Assembly: GCA_018260475.1 (NCBI GenBank)
Contig: JAGLBA010000005.1
Location: 1 to 64,000, forward strand
Length of the DNA stretch: 64,000 nt
Direction: 5' to 3'
Source: Chryseobacterium sp.
Lineage (GTDB): Bacteria > Bacteroidota > Bacteroidia > Flavobacteriales > Weeksellaceae
Within the stretch, counting starts at the first letter, position 1. Each line of letters opens with the position of its first letter. Position numbers and translations under genes: made by a program. Below the pieces are notes generated by a model, which was not told where the DNA came from, did not search any database, and worked only from the letters and a program-made list of their open reading frames with translations. Positions 8,375 to 17,338 of the stretch are shown piece by piece.

Positions 8375-9880
8375 TTAGAAGAATCCAAGTTTGTTTTTGC
8401 TGTAGGAAATGAGCATGTTCTTGGTCTGTCTGTAATGGTTCAGCATCATTTTGTGGTTCTCCCTTCCGATTCCGGATTGCTTATATCCTCCAAAAGGTGC
8501 GCCGGCAGGGTAGGCATGATACTGGTTTACCCAAACTCTACCTGCCTTGATGGCTCTCGGCACACGGTAAAGTTCGTGTGCATCGCGCGTCCATAGTCCT
8601 GCGCCAAGGCCGTACATGGTATCATTAGCAATTTCGATGGCTTCTTCGGTGGTTTTAAATGTAGTAACCGCCAACACTGGTCCGAAAATTTCTTCTTGGA
8701 AAATCCTCATTTTGTTGTGTCCTTTGAAGATAGTCGGCTGGATGTAGAAACCCCCTTCTAAGCCGTCACCAAGATGATTGGCTTCTCCACCGCAAAGCAG
8801 TTCTGCTCCCTCCTCTTTACCGAGTTTCAAGTACGATTCAATTTTATCTTTTTGAATTTGTGATGCCTGTGCGCCCATCATTACAGTAGGATCCAACGGA
8901 TTCCCGATTTTGATGGCTTTAGTTCTCTCTACCACTTTTGCAAGAAATGCATCGGCAATAGATTCATGAACCAATAGTCGTGAAGGACAGGTACAGACTT
9001 CACCTTGGTTCAAAGCAAAAAGTACAGCTCCTTCCACGGCTTTATCTAAAAATTCATCATCAGCATCCATTACCGATGGCATGAAGATGTTTGGTGATTT
9101 CCCACCTAGTTCCAGGGTTACAGGGATTATGTTTTCAGTAGCGTACTGCATTACCATTCTTCCTGTTGCGGTAGATCCTGTGAAGGCTGCTTTCGCAACA
9201 TCTGGGTGGGTAACCAGTGCCCTTCCTAATTCGGCACCGAAACCGTTTACAATATTAACTACGCCTTTTGGTAGCAGGTCTTCGATGAGTTCCATTAAAA
9301 CCATAATGGAAATTGGCGTACTTTCGGCTGGTTTCAAAACAACGGTATTTCCGGCTGCAAGTGCAGGGGCAAGTTTCCAAACTGCCATCAGGATCGGGAA
9401 ATTCCAAGGGATGATTTGCGCTACTACGCCAATAGGTTCATGCACGATCATGGAGACTGTATCTTTATCTAATTCCACAACCGATCCTTCCTCAGCACGG
9501 ATAACGCTTGCAAAATATCTAAAATGATCGATTGCCAATGGAATATCTGCCGCTAAAGTTTCGCGTACAGCTTTACCATTATCCACGGTTTCTACTGCAG
9601 CTATGTATTCTAGATTGTCTTCTATGCGGTCTGCAATCTTGTTGAGAATAATGCTTCGCTCTGTGGCAGAAGTTTCGCTCCAAGTTTTAAAGGCTTCGGA
9701 AGCGGCATTTACAGCCTTTTCAATGTCTTGTTTGTTGGAGTGTGCAGCCTTAGCCATCAGTTTTCCATCCAGAGGAGAGGTTACTTCGAAATATAGACCA
9801 GAGGAAGGTGGCGTCCACGCTCCACCAATATAGTTATCATATATTTCTTTTAACTGGGGACGATTGATTAATGTTGACAT
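8375..9880 (-). CDS. NAD(P)-dependent aldehyde dehydrogenase (ExaC/AcoD type)
   Basis: A 501-residue aldehyde dehydrogenase that oxidises an aldehyde (probably acetaldehyde or a similar short aldehyde) to the acid. Visible are the cofactor-binding region (IIPWNFP...KPAESTP, residues 157-189; FTGSTATGR, 233-241), the general-base Glu257 in LELGGKSPN and the catalytic Cys296 in [11 protein letters not shown]. The C-terminus carries [13 protein letters not shown]. The length is full for the family. The DUF779 gene downstream supports the ExaC/AcoD assignment. An imperfectly spaced ATATGA-N6-TCATAT inverted repeat at 9909-9926, just upstream of the start, could be a regulator site. Confidence 0.92.
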   Translation of the reverse strand: MSTLINRPQLKEIYDNYIGGAWTPPSSGLYFEVTSPLDGKLMAKAAHSNKQDIEKAVNAASEAFKTWSETSATERSIILNKIADRIEDNLEYIAAVETVDNGKAVRETLAADIPLAIDHFRYFASVIRAEEGSVVELDKDTVSMIVHEPIGVVAQIIPWNFPILMAVWKLAPALAAGNTVVLKPAESTPISIMVLMELIEDLLPKGVVNIVNGFGAELGRALVTHPDVAKAAFTGSTATGRMVMQYATENIIPVTLELGGKSPNIFMPSVMDADDEFLDKAVEGAVLFALNQGEVCTCPSRLLVHESIADAFLAKVVERTKAIKIGNPLDPTVMMGAQASQIQKDKIESYLKLGKEEGAELLCGGEANHLGDGLEGGFYIQPTIFKGHNKMRIFQEEIFGPVLAVTTFKTTEEAIEIANDTMYGLGAGLWTRDAHELYRVPRAIKAGRVWVNQYHAYPAGAPFGGYKQSGIGRENHKMMLNHYRQTKNMLISYSKNKLGFF

Positions 9881-10425
9881 AATATATAAAATTTAGATTA
9901 TTGTAAAAATATGACAAAAATCATATATAAAAATAGGACAGGCGGAAAAAATTAATAAATGTTTGTTAAAATATACACGCCCCGAAAATGCAGCGTTTGT
10001 AACATATAATAACATATAGCGTGGTGCTATATCTTGCGCAAACCCTCCGAGGTCCAAACCCGGTTACAGGCTTGGAAAAATATATCAGAAATAAAGATTT
10101 AGAAGTGTTAAATGGCCGTAAAAATAAGTCTTTAGCGCTGCTCCAGTGCATTAAAAACTGCCACACAAATGCTGGACCCGGCTGAAGATAGGCCACCGGA
10201 TAACGCTGTGACGGTGATTGCACGAAATTATCGAAATCAATACCCGCCAACTACTGCAAAAAAAAATATCCCCGAAACTTATGAAATTGGTTCATTTTAT
10301 CTAAAATAAATTTAAATCCCAACTATTTTGTGAATTAATCGCGTTAATAAAAACAAAAACGCTCCGAACTTTCGGAGCGTTTTTGTCATCTTATATTTTG
10401 GATTTCGTGTCTAAAACTCTAAATT
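9881..10425. other. 545-bp gene-free region, partly less AT-rich than neighbours
   Basis: Between the aldehyde dehydrogenase start and the acyl-CoA dehydrogenase stop. The part at about 9970-10255 has a more balanced base composition than the AT-rich flanks and carries a 94-codon open frame on the minus strand and scattered frames on plus, none with recognisable domains. It may be a worn-out mobile element or an unannotated RNA; I cannot identify it. A strong terminator sits at 10354-10385. Confidence 0.45.
10354..10385 (-). terminator. Terminator after beta-oxidation operon
   Basis: A perfect 15-bp inverted repeat, CAAAAACGCTCCGAA (10354-10368) and TTCGGAGCGTTTTTG (10371-10385), with a 2-nt centre that opens to a small loop. 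It has T-runs on both sides, so it could act in both directions; its position 41 bp after the acyl-CoA dehydrogenase stop fits the minus-strand operon end. Confidence 0.88.
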
Positions 10426-12189
10426 TTAGTATCCTCCTTTTTCCACATAATGTGCAGCAATCTTTTCGGTAAGCGCTATCACATTCGGGTGCTTGGTGTA
10501 TTTGGTGAATCTTCTAAGTCCGGACAGCATCATGCGTTGCTCATCGCCCTCCGCAAAGGATACAATACCTTCTTTTGCTGAAGTAATGATTTTTTCTACC
10601 GCTTTGTAAAGGTTTAATTGTGCCATTGCTGCCTCTACAGAACCTTCGGCAAAATGCTTCTCAGTACGCAAAACTGCGGACTCTGCCATATATATTTGGT
10701 TCAAAATTTCGGAGGCGTTCAGCAACAGATGCTGTTGTTTTTCGATTTCCGTCATGTATTTTTGAAGCGCCGCTCCAGCTACCATCAAGAATACTTTTTT
10801 AAGGTTTTTAATCAATGCTTTTTCCTCGCTCATAAATGCGGAATAATCTGGCGCATCGAAAGACGGGATGCCCATCAATTCTTTGGAAATCGCCATTGCA
10901 GGGGAAAGAAGGTCGAGTTCTCCCTTCATTGCTTTCTTGATAAGCATTCCTACGGCAAGCAGTCTATTGATTTCATTGGTACCTTCATAAATTCTGCCGA
11001 TACGGGCGTCTCTCCACGCTGCTTCCATCGGTGCATCGGCGGAGAATCCCATTCCGCCATAAATTTGGATGCCCTCATCTGCTGCGACTTGCGTAATATC
11101 GGACACGAAAACTTTCAGGATAGAGCATTCTACTGCAAACTCCTCTACACCCTTTAGTTCCGCCAGCTGGTGACTCATGCCTCCTTCCACAAGTTCTGCG
11201 ATTTTGTCTTCGATGTTTTTTGCAGCGCGGTATGATCCCGCTTCGGAAACAAAAACAGCCGTTGCCATCTCCGCAATTTTCTTGCGAATCGCGCCAAAGC
11301 TCGAAATTGAAACTCCGAATTGTTTTCTTTCATTGGCGTATTTAATGGAGTGGCTAAGAACTCTCCTTTGTCCATCCAAATTAGCGGCTGCAAGTTTGAT
11401 ACGGCCTACATTCAGGGCGTTTAGAGCTATTTTGAAACCATTGTTTCTTTCACCCAGAAGATTCTCGACCGGTACTTTCATGTCGTTAAAGAAAACCTGG
11501 CGGGTAGAGGAGGAGCGAATACCGAGTTTGTTCTCTTCTTCGCCAAAGGAAAGTCCTTCCGTGCTGCGCTCTACGATAAATCCGGTGATGTTTTTATCAT
11601 CTTCTATTTTAGCAAAAACGATGAATATTTCAGCAAATCCTGCATTAGAAATCCACATTTTTTGCCCGTTGATGATATAATGTTTGCCATCTTCGGATAG
11701 TTTTGCGCGGGTTTTTCCGCTGTTGGCATCGGATCCGGCATCAGGTTCTGTCAGGCAGTAGGCTCCGAATTTATTTCCTGTAGCCAAGTCCGGAAGGTAT
11801 TTTTGTTTTTGTTCTTCCGTTCCGTATAGCAAGATAGGCAAAGTTCCGATTCCGGTATGTGCTCCGTAAGCAGTTGCCAATGAGCCGTTTCCACCAGATA
11901 CTTTGTCGCAAGCCAACATTGTGCTCACGAATCCCATGCCCATGCCGCCGTATTCTTCTGGAACGGCAACACCTAATAGGCCCATTTCACCTAGTTTGCG
12001 CATGGATGCTTCGGTAAGTGCGTAATCTTTATGCTCGAATCTCTCGCTATTCGGCACTACTTCACGATCAACAAATTCCTGAGCGGAATCGCTGAGCATC
12101 TTTTGCTCGTCACTGAAGTCTTCAATTGAAAAAATTTCTTGGGCTTCCAATTCCTTGATAAGGAACTCGCCACCTTTTGTATTGTTCAT
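10426..12189 (-). CDS. Acyl-CoA dehydrogenase, VLCAD-like, with C-terminal extension
   Basis: A 587-residue FAD enzyme for the first step of fatty-acid beta-oxidation (acyl-CoA to trans-2-enoyl-CoA). The N-terminal helical domain (about residues 20-135) is followed by the middle beta domain with CLTEPDAGSDA and KMWISNAGFA, and the C-terminal helical domain. The catalytic glutamate lies in RIYEGTNEINR. About 150 further residues form an extra helical domain as in mitochondrial VLCAD-type enzymes. It is the last gene of the minus-strand operon headed by the MarR gene, 167 bp downstream of the decayed four-helix-bundle gene and followed by a strong terminator. The gap upstream of its start is filled with repeats of the AATTTTGGGTTTTGAATTTT kind. 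Confidence 0.95.
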   Translation of the reverse strand: MNNTKGGEFLIKELEAQEIFSIEDFSDEQKMLSDSAQEFVDREVVPNSERFEHKDYALTEASMRKLGEMGLLGVAVPEEYGGMGMGFVSTMLACDKVSGGNGSLATAYGAHTGIGTLPILLYGTEEQKQKYLPDLATGNKFGAYCLTEPDAGSDANSGKTRAKLSEDGKHYIINGQKMWISNAGFAEIFIVFAKIEDDKNITGFIVERSTEGLSFGEEENKLGIRSSSTRQVFFNDMKVPVENLLGERNNGFKIALNALNVGRIKLAAANLDGQRRVLSHSIKYANERKQFGVSISSFGAIRKKIAEMATAVFVSEAGSYRAAKNIEDKIAELVEGGMSHQLAELKGVEEFAVECSILKVFVSDITQVAADEGIQIYGGMGFSADAPMEAAWRDARIGRIYEGTNEINRLLAVGMLIKKAMKGELDLLSPAMAISKELMGIPSFDAPDYSAFMSEEKALIKNLKKVFLMVAGAALQKYMTEIEKQQHLLLNASEILNQIYMAESAVLRTEKHFAEGSVEAAMAQLNLYKAVEKIITSAKEGIVSFAEGDEQRMMLSGLRRFTKYTKHPNVIALTEKIAAHYVEKGGY

Positions 12190-12355
12190 GATGTTTGAAT
12201 TTTGAATTTTGGGTTTTGAATTTTGAGTTAAACGCTGCTAAATTTTTGGGTCGAATTTTGGGTTTTGAATTAGAGATTATTTTAAGATTTTCTTGCGTGG
12301 TTTTAAATATCGAAGTCAAAAAATTTGCAACACTTCGAATTTCATCTAATTAATA

Positions 12356-12656
12356 TTACTCTTCAAAAGCAATTATTTTAGATTTTGAAAGCAGTAAAAG
12401 CCAGTTTTGGGTTTCTCTTGCTTCTTTGCTTGCAATTTTCATTTAATGCAAAAAAATCTTTTTTAGAAAATGCAGTACTGGCTTCTTGCACATTGGCACC
12501 GATGCTTGTTCCGCTTCTCAATAATCGTTTTGAAACCAAATAATCATTTTGAATTTTTATAAGTTTTATAAAGATCAATGATCTTTAAAGTAAATCAAAA
12601 CTGCTATCTCGAACGGTATTCTCTGTTTTACTAATTCGAAATTTTAAATTCAACAT
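12356..12656 (-). pseudogene. Decayed four-helix-bundle (S23/IVS-type, TIGR02436) gene, copy 1
   Basis: Reading the minus strand in three frames recovers a nearly whole four-helix-bundle protein. ENTVRDSSFD then LKIIDLYKTYKNSK (after a frameshift) is followed by NDYLVSKRLLRSGTSIGANV and QEASTAFSKKDFFA, and then KMKIASKEARETQNWLLLL after another frameshift, ending at 12356. At least three frame changes and an in-frame TAA are needed, so the gene is broken. The ATG at 12656 abuts the thiolase stop. The family's role is unknown; members often insert as small orphan genes. It sits in the gap between thiolase and acyl-CoA dehydrogenase. Confidence 0.75.
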
Positions 12657-13835
12657 TTATAATAATTCGAATATCGATGCTGCTCCCTGTCCAGTTCCTA
12701 CGCACATGGTGACCATGCCGTATTTGCTGCCGCGGCGTTTCATTTCGTCGAGGAGTTGAACGGTGAGTTTCGTTCCGGTGCAACCCAGTGGGTGACCAAG
12801 CGCAATGGCTCCACCGTTTACATTCAGGATGTCAGGGTTCAAATTAAGTTCTTTCTTAATGGCGACTGATTGAGAAGCAAAAGCCTCGTTAAGTTCAATC
12901 AAATCAATGTCGTTTAATGTTAAACCTGCCTGTTTCAAGGCTTTAGGAATAGCATAAACAGGTCCCATACCCATGATGCGAGGTTCCAAACCTGCCGCTG
13001 CATACGCCACAAGACGCGCCTGAGGCTCTAGGCCAAGTTCTTTTACCATCTCTTCGCTCATGACGATGACGAACGCTGCACCGTCAGACATTTGGGAAGA
13101 ATTTCCTGCTGTAACCGATCCTGCACTTGAGAAAACTGGTTTTAGTCTTGACAAACCTTCAAGGGAAGTATCTTTTCTTGGGCCTTCGTCTACCATGAAA
13201 TCGTATTTTTTAGATTGCATTTTTTGGTTTTCGTCCAAGAAATTGTATTCTACGGGAAGGGGAACAATCTGTCCGGCAAATTTCCCTTCTTCAATGGCTT
13301 TTAAGGCTTTTTGGTGAGATTCAAATGCGAACTGATCCTGCTCTTCGCGGGAGATGTTGTATTGCTTCGCTACTTCTTCCGCCGTGTAGCCCATTCCCCA
13401 ATAATAATCTGGATTGGCCTTTGCAACCGCAGGCTCAGGGATTGGTTTGTAACCGCCCATTGGAATGAAACTCATTGATTCTGTTCCACCTGCGATAATG
13501 CAGTCTGCCATTCCTGCCTGAATCTTTGCCGATGCAATTGCAATGGCTTCCGATCCTGACGCACAATAGCGGTTTACGGTAACACCCGGAACTTTATCGG
13601 TATTCAATCCCATGAGGGAAATCAAACGGGCCACATTCAGCCCTTGTTCAGCTTCCGGCATCGCGTTTCCTACAATCAGGTCGTCGATTCTTTCTTTATC
13701 AAGTTGTGGCACTTCGGCCATCAATTTTTCAATGACGGTTGCTGCCATCACATCGGGGCGCGTGAAGCGCAGAGAACCCTTCGGAGCCTTGCCCACCGCA
13801 GTTCTATATCCTTTTATTATATATGCTTGTTTCAT
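12657..13835 (-). CDS. fadA: Acetyl-CoA acyltransferase (3-ketoacyl-CoA thiolase)
   Basis: A 392-residue thiolase that cleaves 3-ketoacyl-CoA with CoA to acetyl-CoA and a shortened acyl-CoA, the last beta-oxidation step. The nucleophile Cys91 is in VNRYCASGSEA, the His of GGAIALGHPLGCTG lies near residue 348, and the second Cys is in MCVGTGQGAA near the C-terminus. The length is normal. It is the third gene of the operon, separated from the upstream fused dehydrogenase/hydratase by a gap holding one decayed four-helix-bundle gene and from the downstream acyl-CoA dehydrogenase by another. The degradative role is inferred from the operon. Confidence 0.95.
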   Translation of the reverse strand: MKQAYIIKGYRTAVGKAPKGSLRFTRPDVMAATVIEKLMAEVPQLDKERIDDLIVGNAMPEAEQGLNVARLISLMGLNTDKVPGVTVNRYCASGSEAIAIASAKIQAGMADCIIAGGTESMSFIPMGGYKPIPEPAVAKANPDYYWGMGYTAEEVAKQYNISREEQDQFAFESHQKALKAIEEGKFAGQIVPLPVEYNFLDENQKMQSKKYDFMVDEGPRKDTSLEGLSRLKPVFSSAGSVTAGNSSQMSDGAAFVIVMSEEMVKELGLEPQARLVAYAAAGLEPRIMGMGPVYAIPKALKQAGLTLNDIDLIELNEAFASQSVAIKKELNLNPDILNVNGGAIALGHPLGCTGTKLTVQLLDEMKRRGSKYGMVTMCVGTGQGAASIFELL

Positions 13836-13941
13836 TTAAGTAGAAATTAGAGTTGTTTGAAATTAGAGTTTAGATTTCAATTTTTCAAATAGTCTTGAAC
13901 TATTGAGATTTCTAACTGTTAATTAAAGTGGTTTTAAACCG

Positions 13942-14274
13942 TTATATCATTTTTTGTTTTTCAATTAGATTACTTAGGAGCGGCTGAATCTCTTCATTAT
14001 TTTTAATATATAATTCTAACAAAAGAATTTATTGAGTTTCAAGTCCATAACAAGAACCGTTAGCAATTCGTAAAAAATGTACTAATTCCATCTTATTGTT
14101 TGTCCCCGCACCTTCGGCGATAGTAAAAGGGATAGAGACTGCGCATCTGCGGATTTGAGATATTAAACCAAATTTCTCATCCGAAGGAAGATCATTGATT
14201 AAAAGATAAATTTCTCTTACCAATAAAATCGATTTCTTCCAGATAATTAAATCCCTTAAAAAATGCGTTCTCAT
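13942..14274 (-). pseudogene. Four-helix-bundle (S23/IVS-type) gene with premature stop, copy 2
   Basis: The frame from ATG 14274 gives 81 residues of clear four-helix-bundle family sequence (LIIWKKSILLVREIYLLI, FGLISQIRRCAVSIPFTIAE, GAG...NGSCYGLETQ) and then a TAA at 14029-14031. The same frame continues beyond that stop with ILLLELYIKNNEEIQPLLSN and LIEKQKMI up to a stop at 13942, which matches the missing C-terminal helix. This is therefore a single nonsense change in an otherwise intact ~110-codon gene. It sits between the fused dehydrogenase/hydratase and the thiolase. If the shorter product still folds, the gene may not be entirely dead. Confidence 0.78.
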
Positions 14275-14303
14275 CTCACTTCTAATATCTAATAATCTAA
14301 AAT

Positions 14304-16709
14304 CTAGTTACGAAGCGGCTTACCATTTTGCAGCATGTACTGTATTCTTTCGAGGGTTTTTCTTTCGCCGCAGAGTTGCAGGAAGGTTTCTCTTTCGAGG
14401 TTCAGTAGATACTGTTCTGATACCACAGTTGGTTCGGAAAGGTTACCGCCTACCATCACATTTGCCAGTTTGTCGGCGATGAGTTTGTCGTGTTCGGAGA
14501 TGTATTTTCCGGCGAGCATTTGGTCTGTTCCTACATAGAACATGCCCATTGCACCGCGTCCGAGGACTTTCACTTTCTGTTCGATAGGTTGGGTATAGCC
14601 GTGTTCTGCCATGCTCAGTGCCAACATTTTTGCCGTTTTAATTTGGGTATTTTTATTCACCACCACAATGTCTTTGTGTTGTTCGAGAATTCCCATATCA
14701 TAGGCTTCGTAAGCGGAAGTCGCCACTTTACCCATTGCAATATTCATGAAGGCATCACGCAGGCGGTTGGTTTTCACATCATCGTTATGGAATTCGCGTG
14801 AAGTTCTTAACGCCAATTCTTTAGTTCCACCACCACCAGGAATTACGCCCACACCGGTTTCTACGAGACCTATATAAGTTTCCGCAGCGGCCACGGCTCT
14901 GTCGGCGTGCATCGTCATTTCGCAACCACCACCCAAAGTCATTCCATGTGGCGCAACAATTACCGGGATAGACGAGTAGCGTACGCGCATCATGGATTTT
15001 TGGAAGTAAGCAATTGCCATATTCAAATCGTCCCAATCTTGTTCGATGGCCATCATAAGAATCATAGCAAGGTTGGCACCTACGGAGAAATTTGCTCCCT
15101 GGTTGGCAATTACCAAACCATCGTATTCCTTTTCGGCAAGGTCTATAGCACGGTTCAGTCCGTCCAAAACTTCACCACCAAGCGCGTTCATTTTAGAACG
15201 GATCTCAAAATTGATAATTCCATCTCCTAAATCCTGAATTGCAGAACCGGAGTTCGACCATAAAGTTTTGTTATGACGAATATTATCAAGGATAATGAAG
15301 GAATCCTGTCCAGGAATTTTATAATAATTTCCGGATTTTTCATCAAGGTAAGTAGTTTGACCTTCTTCATTTATTTTGTAGAATGTTTCGCCTTTTTCGG
15401 CCATCTCTTTCGCCCAGTCGGATACTTCGTAGCCTGCTTCCTGAGCTAGTTCTATACCCTTTTTCACGCCTACGGCATCCCAAATTTGGAATGGTCCGTT
15501 TTCCCAACCAAATCCGGCGCGCAAGGCGTCATCAATTTTATAAATTTCGTCTGAAATTTCAGGTATTTTATCCGATGAGTATGCGAAGAGGGCGCCCAAC
15601 ATCTTGCGGTAAAGTTCTCCCGCTTTGTCCTTTCCACTAATTAAAACTTTGAAGCGATCAAGCGGCTTATCAATGGTTTTGGTGAGTTCCAGCGTTGGGA
15701 AAGAGGATTTCCCTTGTGCTTCGTATTCCAAAGTTTCCAGGTTGAGGCCGTGGATTTCGGATTTTCCATCCGCGGTCTTGATTTTTTTATAAAAACCTTG
15801 TTCAGATTTAGAACCAAGCCATTTATTTTTCATCATAAAATCGATGAAATCAGGCATCACAAACTGTTCTTTATATTTGTCTGATTCTGCGCCGCTTTGG
15901 TGAACACCTTCTGCCACATGCACCAGCGTATCCAATCCCACCACATCCGCTGTACGGAAAGTAGCCGATTTCGGACGACCGATGACAGGGCCCGTCAGTC
16001 TATCTATATCGGAAACATTTAGGCCAAGTTTTTTAACATTATTGAAGAGGTTCATAATGCCGAAAACTCCAATTCTATTAGCGATAAAAGCCGGTGTATC
16101 TTTCGCTTCTACGGTAGTTTTTCCGAGGAACTTTGCACCATATTCCATGTAGAATTTCACCACTTCAGGGCCGGTTTCCGGCGTAGGGATAATTTCCAAA
16201 AGTGGAAGGTAACGCACAGGGTTGAAGAAGTGAGTTCCTGCGAAATATTTCTTGAAATCTTCGCTACGGCCTTCTATCAGTTGGTGTATCGGGATTCCGG
16301 AAGTGTTGGAGGAAACCAAAGTTCCCGGCTTGCGGAACTGTTCTATCTTTTCGTAAACCGATTTTTTGATGTCCAATCTTTCCACTACAACCTCGATAAC
16401 CCAGTCTGTATCTTTAATTTTCGGAAGATCGTCATCGAAGTTACCTACGGTGATCCTTTCCGCAAATTTCGGCGCGTACAGCAGCGCAGGGCTTGCTTTT
16501 TTCAGCTTCTCAAAATTCTCTGTAGCGATTCGGTTTCGCACAGCTTTGTCTTCTTTGGTAAGACCTTTTTTCTGTTCGGCTTCTGTAAGTTCAAATGGGA
16601 CAATATCCAGCAGCAGCACCTCTACGCCGATGTTGGCAAAGTGGGCCGCGATACCGGAACCCATAATCCCGGAACCGAGCACGGTGACATGTTTGATTCT
16701 TCTTTTCAT
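14304..16709 (-). CDS. 3-hydroxyacyl-CoA dehydrogenase / enoyl-CoA hydratase fusion (FadN-like)
   Basis: An 801-residue bifunctional beta-oxidation enzyme. The N-terminal part is an NAD-binding Rossmann domain (VTVLGSGIMGSGIAAHFA, residues 8-25) with the 3-hydroxyacyl-CoA dehydrogenase catalytic region (SSNTSGIP, AGTHFFNPVRYLPLLEI, DTPAFIANRIG). The C-terminal third is a crotonase/enoyl-CoA hydratase fold (NQGANFSVGANLAM, APHGMTLGGGCEM, GLVETGVGVIPGGGGTKE). The dehydrogenase-first order and length match Bacillus FadN rather than E. coli FadB, whose order is the reverse. It starts 11 bp after the MarR stop, so the two are co-transcribed and probably translationally coupled. Confidence 0.95.
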   Translation of the reverse strand: MKRRIKHVTVLGSGIMGSGIAAHFANIGVEVLLLDIVPFELTEAEQKKGLTKEDKAVRNRIATENFEKLKKASPALLYAPKFAERITVGNFDDDLPKIKDTDWVIEVVVERLDIKKSVYEKIEQFRKPGTLVSSNTSGIPIHQLIEGRSEDFKKYFAGTHFFNPVRYLPLLEIIPTPETGPEVVKFYMEYGAKFLGKTTVEAKDTPAFIANRIGVFGIMNLFNNVKKLGLNVSDIDRLTGPVIGRPKSATFRTADVVGLDTLVHVAEGVHQSGAESDKYKEQFVMPDFIDFMMKNKWLGSKSEQGFYKKIKTADGKSEIHGLNLETLEYEAQGKSSFPTLELTKTIDKPLDRFKVLISGKDKAGELYRKMLGALFAYSSDKIPEISDEIYKIDDALRAGFGWENGPFQIWDAVGVKKGIELAQEAGYEVSDWAKEMAEKGETFYKINEEGQTTYLDEKSGNYYKIPGQDSFIILDNIRHNKTLWSNSGSAIQDLGDGIINFEIRSKMNALGGEVLDGLNRAIDLAEKEYDGLVIANQGANFSVGANLAMILMMAIEQDWDDLNMAIAYFQKSMMRVRYSSIPVIVAPHGMTLGGGCEMTMHADRAVAAAETYIGLVETGVGVIPGGGGTKELALRTSREFHNDDVKTNRLRDAFMNIAMGKVATSAYEAYDMGILEQHKDIVVVNKNTQIKTAKMLALSMAEHGYTQPIEQKVKVLGRGAMGMFYVGTDQMLAGKYISEHDKLIADKLANVMVGGNLSEPTVVSEQYLLNLERETFLQLCGERKTLERIQYMLQNGKPLRN

Positions 16710-16720
16710 ATTATATCAAG

Positions 16721-17173
16721 TTATTTTTTGTTGTTAAGGTTAGTCGCTATTCTCAGGATATTGTTCATCACTTCCTTAAAGATTTCAAGTTTTTCCGGGG
16801 CGATTTGTTCCATTACTTTTTTGTTGAAATTCACCACCACTTCTTTAGAAAGGTTTCTGGAATTGATTCCTTTATCGGTGAGTTTAATGATCACTTCGCG
16901 TTTATCGCTGGTGGTTTTTTCTTTATAAATGTAGCCGTTATCTTCCAAAAGTTTAATGATCCGTGTGAGCGAAGTAGGCTCAATCGCCATTTTCGGTCCC
17001 AAGTTTGTGCTCCTTGTTCCTTCTTTTGGGTCTATCTTCAGGAGCGTGAGTGCCTGCACTGCCGTAGAGTCGTACTCCTGTGCCATTTCAGAATACATCT
17101 TCGATACGGCAAGCCAAGTAGATTTCAAAATGAGATCTACATTTTCTACTTTTTCAGTTTTCTTTTTGTCCAT
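16721..17173 (-). CDS. MarR-family regulator of the beta-oxidation operon
   Basis: A 150-residue MarR-family winged-helix regulator. The recognition-helix region (MAIEPTSLTRIIKLLEDNGY, about residues 62-81) and the wing (KTTSDKREVIIKLTDKG) are visible, with dimerisation helices at both ends. It is the first gene of the beta-oxidation operon, 11 bp ahead of the fused dehydrogenase/hydratase. A perfect 26-bp palindrome starts 39 bp upstream of its ATG and overlaps the expected -33 region, so it most likely represses its own operon and is released by a fatty acid or acyl-CoA. The effector is inference. Confidence 0.9.
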   Translation of the reverse strand: MDKKKTEKVENVDLILKSTWLAVSKMYSEMAQEYDSTAVQALTLLKIDPKEGTRSTNLGPKMAIEPTSLTRIIKLLEDNGYIYKEKTTSDKREVIIKLTDKGINSRNLSKEVVVNFNKKVMEQIAPEKLEIFKEVMNNILRIATNLNNKK

Positions 17174-17198
17174 ATCTTGTTGATCTTGTGATTCCTTA

Positions 17199-17206
17199 CA
17201 AATATA
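17199..17206 (-). promoter_or_regulatory. -7 box of the marR/beta-oxidation promoter
   Basis: On the minus strand this reads TATATTTG, an exact TAnnTTTG match, 26 bp before the marR ATG. The palindromic operator starts 6 bp further upstream, occupying the spacer and the place of the -33 element, which itself is not a good TTTG match. Confidence 0.65.
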
Positions 17207-17211
17207 AAGAA

Positions 17212-17237
17212 AAAATACTATGCATGCATAGTATTTT
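17212..17237. promoter_or_regulatory. 26-bp perfect palindromic operator
   Basis: AAAATACTATGCA followed by its exact reverse complement TGCATAGTATTTT, centred between 17224 and 17225. It lies upstream of the MarR gene, overlapping where RNA polymerase would contact the -33 region. MarR dimers bind palindromes of about this size, so this is the probable autoregulatory operator. Confidence 0.85.
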
Positions 17238-17338
17238 CGGTGAATGAAATAAATATCTGATAACCAATTATTTAAAAATTATGATTAGCATAATACTATC
17301 AATATGTAACTATTTAAACAATCTTGTAAAGTATAGAA

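Noticed and set aside
9966..10250. 94-codon open frame on minus as a gene
   Set aside because: No domain, signal peptide or plausible promoter; it is described only as an unexplained region.
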